A stretch of DNA of 64,000 nucleotides from Oerskovia turbata. GTDB taxonomy: Bacteria > Actinomycetota > Actinomycetes > Actinomycetales > Cellulomonadaceae. The position numbers were made by a program, and so were the translations under genes. Position 1 is the stretch's first letter, and each line of letters opens with the position of its first letter. The notes below the pieces were generated by a model that worked only from the letters and a program-made list of their open reading frames with translations, was not told the DNA's origin and did not search any database. Shown one piece after another: positions 59,885 to 64,000 of this stretch. The DNA lies in contig NZ_JOFV01000005.1 in assembly GCF_000718325.1 (NCBI RefSeq), positions 62,001 to 126,000 on the forward strand, given 5' to 3'.

Positions 59885-60319
59885 GTGCGGCTCACCGCGC
59901 TGCTCGACAACATCACTGCCCAGGGCGGATCCGGCCCCTGGACTCCCCACCAACCCCTCACCACCCCCCTCGGTTCCTCGGACGCGGCCGAGTTCGACCG
60001 GCTCCTCGCCGGGCTGCTGCCCTGCCGCACGAACGACCCCGAGCTCTGGTTCGCCGAGCAGTCGACGCAGGTCGAGCAGGCCAAGGCCCTGTGCCAGGCC
60101 TGCCCGCTCGTCGCCGGTTGCCTGGCCGGCGCGATCGAGCGTCAGGAGCCCTGGGGCGTCTGGGGCGGCGAGGTCTTCGTCGACGGAGCCGTCGTCGCCC
60201 GCAAGCGAGGGCGTGGTCGGCCGAGCAAGGCCGAGGTCCTCGCCCGTCAGGCGGAGGAGGCGGCTCGCGCCGCCGCCCGTGAGGCGGAGGGCTCCGTCTC
60301 CGCGTCATCGGCGGCCTGA
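59885..60319 (+). CDS. whiB7: WhiB7 redox-sensitive transcription factor
   Basis: A 144-residue WhiB protein. The four Fe-S cysteines are Cys47, Cys70, Cys73 and Cys79 (C-x22-C-x2-C-x5-C), followed by the turn EPWGVWGGE (about 88-96) that contacts sigma factor A. The C-terminal RKRGRGRPSK (about 106-115) is the AT-hook that distinguishes WhiB7. WhiB7 activates intrinsic antibiotic-resistance genes on ribosome stress. GTG 59885 follows GGAGGA. The 3' end overlaps the convergent ThiF-like gene by 15 nt. Expression is probably controlled by autoactivation and by the leader terminator. Confidence 0.95.
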   Translation: MRLTALLDNITAQGGSGPWTPHQPLTTPLGSSDAAEFDRLLAGLLPCRTNDPELWFAEQSTQVEQAKALCQACPLVAGCLAGAIERQEPWGVWGGEVFVDGAVVARKRGRGRPSKAEVLARQAEEAARAAAREAEGSVSASSAA

Positions 60320-61399
60320 CGTGGCTGCCGCGACCGTCAGGTCCGAGCACCCGCACCGCGGGTGGCTCACCACCTCGCGCAGCCTCGGCACGGCATCGGG
60401 AACAGCGATCTCGATGCAGGCCGTGGCTGCGCGGGGTGTCAGCCCGTCGAGGTGCGCGAGCACCTGGCTCGCGGCGATCGCCGCGCCGACGGCTGCCAGC
60501 GTGGTCTCCTCGACGTCGAGGACCTCCCGCTGAGGATCTCGTAGCTGGTCCGCGAGCTGCGGCCACTGCGGGTCGAGGTCGGCGCGATGCCCCTCGACGC
60601 ACCGGACGCACGGCGTCCTTCCCGGTCGGACGAACGGTCCGACCACCACGTCCGCCTCCCGCACCACGACCGGTAGGTGCGAGGTCCCGTCGCCCGTGAG
60701 CCGCCCGTAGCGCTCGGGGCGCAGCACGCGGTGCTCGACCACGACCGCGACGTCGGGTCGCGTCTCGGACGGTGACACCCACCGCGACGCGGCGACCTGG
60801 CGGCTGCGTACCTCGGGTGCGAGGTCGGTCAGCACGCGCCCGGCCGCGTCTCCTCGGTGTCGACCGACGTCTCGTGGCCGGTACCCGCCGAGCCCGACGT
60901 CGGTCGCCTGGACCGGCGCGGCGTCGTCGAGCAGGAGCGTGCCCACGCCCGCCGTGGCGAGCACGACCGCGATCCCGAGCCCCAACCTGCCCAGCCCTCC
61001 GACACCGACGGTCGCCTGCGCGCGGTGGGCCATGGTCGCCCGGCCGCTCCCGTCGGGGCGCAGCAGCGCGAGGGTCGGGGTGTCGGCGCGGCCGTGCGCG
61101 GGCGCGACGACCCCGTGGAGGTTCTCGTCGGGTGGCCCGACGACGAGGAGCGCCTCGTGCAGGTGACGCACGATCGCCCGTTGGCGCTCGGGCGTGACCG
61201 TGTACCGGGCGCCTGGTGCGTGCAGGAGGGGGCGTCCCGACCGGTGGTGGTCGAGGAGCCAGGCGGTCTCGTGGTCGTCGAGACCGCTGAGGAGCACGCT
61301 CCACCGCTCGTCGGTGCCGTACTGGAGCACTCCGTGGTCCCGGCGAAGCACGACGGTCCCGGGTCGGAGGCGGACAGGGAAGAGGGGGGCGTCGTCCAT
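60305..61399 (-). CDS. ThiF/E1-like protein, degenerate
   Basis: A 364-residue protein whose C-terminal two thirds resemble the E1-like ThiF/MoeB fold. The nucleotide loop reads VGVGGLGRLGLGIAVVLATAGVGTLLLDD, recognisable, but the usual Asp-rich motif with SNL and Arg-Gln after it is absent. Zinc-type pairs CVRC (about 263-266) and CGC (about 350) remain. The N-terminal 130 residues resemble a leader-binding or recognition domain of cyclodehydratase-type proteins. It is unlikely to be a normal adenylyltransferase. GAGGAGAAG precedes ATG 61399. A relative lies near whiB7 in mycobacteria (from memory). Confidence 0.75.
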   Translation of the reverse strand: MDDAPLFPVRLRPGTVVLRRDHGVLQYGTDERWSVLLSGLDDHETAWLLDHHRSGRPLLHAPGARYTVTPERQRAIVRHLHEALLVVGPPDENLHGVVAPAHGRADTPTLALLRPDGSGRATMAHRAQATVGVGGLGRLGLGIAVVLATAGVGTLLLDDAAPVQATDVGLGGYRPRDVGRHRGDAAGRVLTDLAPEVRSRQVAASRWVSPSETRPDVAVVVEHRVLRPERYGRLTGDGTSHLPVVVREADVVVGPFVRPGRTPCVRCVEGHRADLDPQWPQLADQLRDPQREVLDVEETTLAAVGAAIAASQVLAHLDGLTPRAATACIEIAVPDAVPRLREVVSHPRCGCSDLTVAAATSGRR

Positions 61400-61589
61400 G
61401 GCTTCTCCTCGGCTGGTGCAGGGACCTGCCGGTCCAGTCTGACGTCGGGAGAGCGGCAGCCGGGGTTCTCCACAAGCCGGGTCTCCTCGCCAAGCCTTGA
61501 CCAGTTCTCGACGATTCCACGCACGCCAGCGGGCCGAGCGTCGGCGTGGTCTATGGCATATGTCACGCGGACCCACTACGGTCTGTGCC

Positions 61590-62318
61590 GTGGCCTACGA
61601 AGCCGAGCCGGGCGCCGCGAAGAGCGCCGAGACGTACGTCGAGGTACGCCGGAGCCGTCGACGCAAGAGCACGGTCAGCGCCTATCGCGACGGGAACCGC
61701 ACAATCGTGTCCATCCCCGCGCGGTTCACGCGCGCCCAGGAACGCGAGTGGGTGCAGCGCATGCTGGACCGGCTCGCCGACAAGGAACGGCGCCGCAGGC
61801 CCTCCGACGACGAGCTGGTCGCCCGTGCGGCCGAGCTGTCCACCAAGTACCTCGACGGCAGGGCGCACCCCACGAGCGTGCGCTGGTCGAGCAACCAGGG
61901 ACGCCGCTGGGGGTCGTGCACCCTGATCGACGGCAGCATCCGCATCTCGACGCGGGTCCAGGGCATGCCCGAGTGGGTGCTCGACTACGTGCTGCTCCAC
62001 GAGCTCGCCCACCTGCTGCACGCCGGGCACGGGCCGGGCTTCTGGGCGCTGCTCGAGGCGTACCCGCGGACGGAACGGGCCAAGGGGTTCCTCGAGGGGG
62101 TCTCGTTCAGCCGCGACGGCGGGCCCGCCGAGGGGCCCGAGGCCCCCGACGACGTCGAGGACGCCCCGCCCCACGTCGAGATCGAGGCCCACCCCACGAT
62201 GCCGACGGGGGGCCCGGCGGGCCCGCCCGAGGATCCCCCGACGAACCCGACGCCCGACCGGCACGCCGTGCCGGCCAGGCGGGTCGTGCCGGGCCCCGAG
62301 CGAGAGCCCGCACGCTAG
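61590..62318 (+). CDS. YgjP/SprT-like metallopeptidase (DUF45)
   Basis: A 242-residue protein of the YgjP-like M48-related group. RRWGSCTLIDGSIRIS is the WGSC family sequence, and LLHELAHLLHAGHGPGFWALLE contains HELAH plus the third zinc histidine. The N-terminal domain (about 15-60) is the beta-rich lead-in; the last 70 residues are Pro-rich and disordered. The substrate is unknown. GTG 61590 is 7 nt after TACGGT, so leaderless. It is divergent from the ThiF-like gene. Confidence 0.87.
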   Translation: MAYEAEPGAAKSAETYVEVRRSRRRKSTVSAYRDGNRTIVSIPARFTRAQEREWVQRMLDRLADKERRRRPSDDELVARAAELSTKYLDGRAHPTSVRWSSNQGRRWGSCTLIDGSIRISTRVQGMPEWVLDYVLLHELAHLLHAGHGPGFWALLEAYPRTERAKGFLEGVSFSRDGGPAEGPEAPDDVEDAPPHVEIEAHPTMPTGGPAGPPEDPPTNPTPDRHAVPARRVVPGPEREPAR

Positions 62319-62349
62319 TCGCGGGGGGACCGTCAGTCGTCGGGCACGG

Positions 62350-63876
62350 TCAGTCGCGCGGCGAGCCGTCCGGCTCGTTCTCCGTGTCGTCGGTCGGACC
62401 CGCCGAGTCGGCAGGCCCTGTCGACCCGGCGGGCCCCGGGCTGCCCGTCGAGTCCTCGGCCTCGCTGAAGATGTCGGCGAGCGCCTTGTCGAGCTCGCTC
62501 TGCTCCTCGGCGACCTCGGTGCGCCGCGCCTGGTAGCCGGCCGGGTCGTCGAGGTCGAGCGGGCTGGGCAGCAGGTCCGGGTGGTCCCACACCTCGTCCC
62601 GGGCGCCGGGGCCGCCCTGTGCCGCGATGAGCGCCCACAGCGTCGCGGCGTCGCGCGAGCGGCGCGGCCGCAGCTCCAGTCCCACGAGCGTCGAGAAGAT
62701 CTGCTCGGCGGGGCCGCCGGCCGCGCGCCGACGCCGGAGCATCTCCCGCAACGGGACGGCGTGCGGGAGGTGGGGGAGGGCCGCCTGCGCGCTGACCTCG
62801 TCGACCCAGCCCTCGACCAGGGCGAGGGCGGTCTCCAGGCGCAGCAGGGTGGCCTTCTGCTCGTCGGTGTTCTGCAGGCCGAACACGCCGCCGGACAGCG
62901 CACGCTGGAGCGCGCCGGTGTCCGTGACGTCGATGTCCGAGAGCTGGGACTCGAGCGCGTCCAGGTCGATCGTGATGCCGCGGGCGTACGCCTCGACGAG
63001 CCCGAGCAGGTGTGCCCGGAGCCAGCTCACGTGCGTGAAGAGGCGGGCGTGCGCCGCCTCGCGCAGGGCCAGGAAGAGGCGGACCTCCTCGACGGGGGCG
63101 TCGAGGCCGTCGGCGAACGCGGCGACGTTGGTGGGCAGGAGCGCCGTCGCGGGCTCCTCGAGCAGCGGGAGCCCGATGTCCGTGACCCCGAAGACCTCGC
63201 GGGACATGGTCCCTGTGGCCTGGCCGATCTGCATGCCGAACACGGCGGAGCCGAGGCGGCGCATCATCTGCGCGGGGTCGACGTCCATCCCGAGCGCCCC
63301 CGCAGGGAGCCCGGGGATGCCGAACCCGGCGTCGGGCCCCTCGCCCCCACCAGGGAGCTGGTCGCGCAGCACGGTCGAGAGTGCGTCGGCGACCGAGGAG
63401 GCGACGGGCGCTGCGAGAGCGTTCCAGGCGGGCAGGGTCTTCTCGACCCACTCGGACCGGCTCCAGGCGTAGCGCTTGCCGCCGGCGGGCGGCAGGTCCG
63501 TGACGGCGTCGAGCCACAGCTCGGCCACCGACAGGGCCTCGGTCGCCGAGCGGACCTGCGCGGGCGTCAGCGACGGGTCGCCCTCGGCGACCGCGACCTG
63601 GCGGGCGACGTCGTGCGCGACGTCCGTGTTGACCGGTCCGTCGCCCGAGGTCGCGAGGAGCCGCTGCACCTGGGCGAGGACGTGCTTCATGGTGGCAGGG
63701 TCGCTGCTGAGGCCGCTGCCCGCGGCGAGGGCGGCCGGGTCGAGGCCGCGGGCGCGCAGCTCGCGCAGGGCCTCGTCGGCGTCCGCGCCGAACATGGAGC
63801 GCAGGAGCTCTTCCCACTGCGCGTCGGGCTGGTCGCCCGCACCGGAGGCGAACTCGTCGGGCGGTTGGCTGCTCAT
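62350..63876 (-). CDS. DUF2342 / zinc-dependent metalloprotease-like protein
   Basis: A 508-residue protein of the actinobacterial DUF2342 family (Rv3195-like), annotated elsewhere as zinc-dependent metalloprotease. FALREAAHARLF-type sequence (LFLALREAAHARLFTHVSWL, about 265-285) holds the zincin-like helix, with Glu-x-x-His. The N-terminus starts PDAQWEELLRSMFGADADEAL; the C-terminus is an acidic Gly/Pro/Ser tail. Activity is not established. GAGGAG precedes ATG 63876. It is divergent from the partial gene at the window end. Confidence 0.87.
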   Translation of the reverse strand: MSSQPPDEFASGAGDQPDAQWEELLRSMFGADADEALRELRARGLDPAALAAGSGLSSDPATMKHVLAQVQRLLATSGDGPVNTDVAHDVARQVAVAEGDPSLTPAQVRSATEALSVAELWLDAVTDLPPAGGKRYAWSRSEWVEKTLPAWNALAAPVASSVADALSTVLRDQLPGGGEGPDAGFGIPGLPAGALGMDVDPAQMMRRLGSAVFGMQIGQATGTMSREVFGVTDIGLPLLEEPATALLPTNVAAFADGLDAPVEEVRLFLALREAAHARLFTHVSWLRAHLLGLVEAYARGITIDLDALESQLSDIDVTDTGALQRALSGGVFGLQNTDEQKATLLRLETALALVEGWVDEVSAQAALPHLPHAVPLREMLRRRRAAGGPAEQIFSTLVGLELRPRRSRDAATLWALIAAQGGPGARDEVWDHPDLLPSPLDLDDPAGYQARRTEVAEEQSELDKALADIFSEAEDSTGSPGPAGSTGPADSAGPTDDTENEPDGSPRD

Positions 63877-63946
63877 CGGGGTCTCCTCGGGATAGCGTCA
63901 GGAATCACCGTAACCACATTCGAGGACGGACGAGGGGGGTCGAGGC

Positions 63947-64000
63947 ATGTCGGAGGGCACGGTTCGCTCACGGCGCAGCGCCGCCGACGCTCGGGTCGTG
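63947..64000 (+). CDS. 5' end of a gene running out of the window
   Basis: Eighteen codons (MSEGTVRSRRSAADARVV) from ATG 63947, preceded by GAGGGGGG. In mycobacteria the gene divergent from the DUF2342 gene (Rv3194c) encodes a PDZ-domain Lon-like protein, and order and strand fit here. The visible residues cannot confirm it. Confidence 0.5.
   Translation, partial: MSEGTVRSRRSAADARVV

Noticed and set aside
59568..60533. Longer plus-strand frame across the whiB7 leader and gene
   Set aside because: Arg/Pro/Ser-rich and out of frame with the WhiB7 cysteines; no start signal.
1..64000. Prophage, insertion sequence or anti-phage island
   Set aside because: No integrase, transposase, terminal repeats, attachment duplications or abrupt composition change; the helicase-nuclease pair is housekeeping AdnAB.

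Overview
The window comes from a very high-GC Gram-positive chromosome. A mycothiol-type mycoredoxin, AdnAB recombination nuclease, WhiB7, DUF3107 and DUF3152 proteins, frequent GTG starts and many leaderless genes point to Actinomycetota. Secreted carbohydrate-active proteins suggest order Micrococcales, in the Cellulomonadaceae/Promicromonosporaceae range (Cellulomonas, Oerskovia, Cellulosimicrobium or a relative). The placement is inferred from gene content only. No tRNA, rRNA, CRISPR array, insertion sequence or prophage was seen.

Layout. 1-2.5 kb: one-carbon and repair genes (3' end of glyA, folD, xth). 2.6-8 kb: a divergent MFS exporter and ArsR-type regulator sharing one operator, then a 1103-residue secreted protein with PA14, beta-propeller, CBM and DUF1080 regions. 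8.1-13.7 kb: an MMPL transporter convergent with a DeoR-galTK operon in which galactose-1-phosphate uridylyltransferase and galactokinase form one polypeptide. 13.8-22.1 kb: two consecutive MacAB-like ABC efflux operons on the minus strand, one led by a four-cysteine lipoprotein. 22.4-25.6 kb: mrp, a DUF1003 protein and a soluble PRC-MgtE_N-CBS protein. 25.9-30.6 kb: a five-gene Aga-type amino-sugar operon (DeoR, AgaS-like SIS protein, ROK kinase, PfkB kinase, class II aldolase).

30.7-42.3 kb: a stress-type membrane protein, a TetR regulator with a DrrAB-like exporter, a methyltransferase, Xaa-Pro aminopeptidase, a hydrolase, PHP phosphoesterase, MarC, a GH20 lipoprotein and a VOC protein. 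42.3-47.5 kb: a DEAD-box helicase, ferritin-like protein, DUF3107, TetR and a DUF3152 zincin-like protein. 47.5-64 kb: a block resembling the Mycobacterium tuberculosis Rv3194c-Rv3202c region: adnA-adnB, a macrolide-phosphotransferase-like kinase, nudC, mrx1, uvrD2, whiB7, a degenerate ThiF-like protein, a YgjP-type metallopeptidase, a DUF2342 protein and the start of one more gene.

The themes are galactose/amino-sugar use, efflux with local repressors, and DNA-end processing joined to the WhiB7 antibiotic response. The most notable items are the GalT-GalK fusion, the whiB7 leader (AT-rich box at the promoter, small ORF, intrinsic terminator), the transporter-less amino-sugar operon, the multidomain secreted protein, and a repeated minus-10/6-nt/start-codon arrangement marking leaderless genes.
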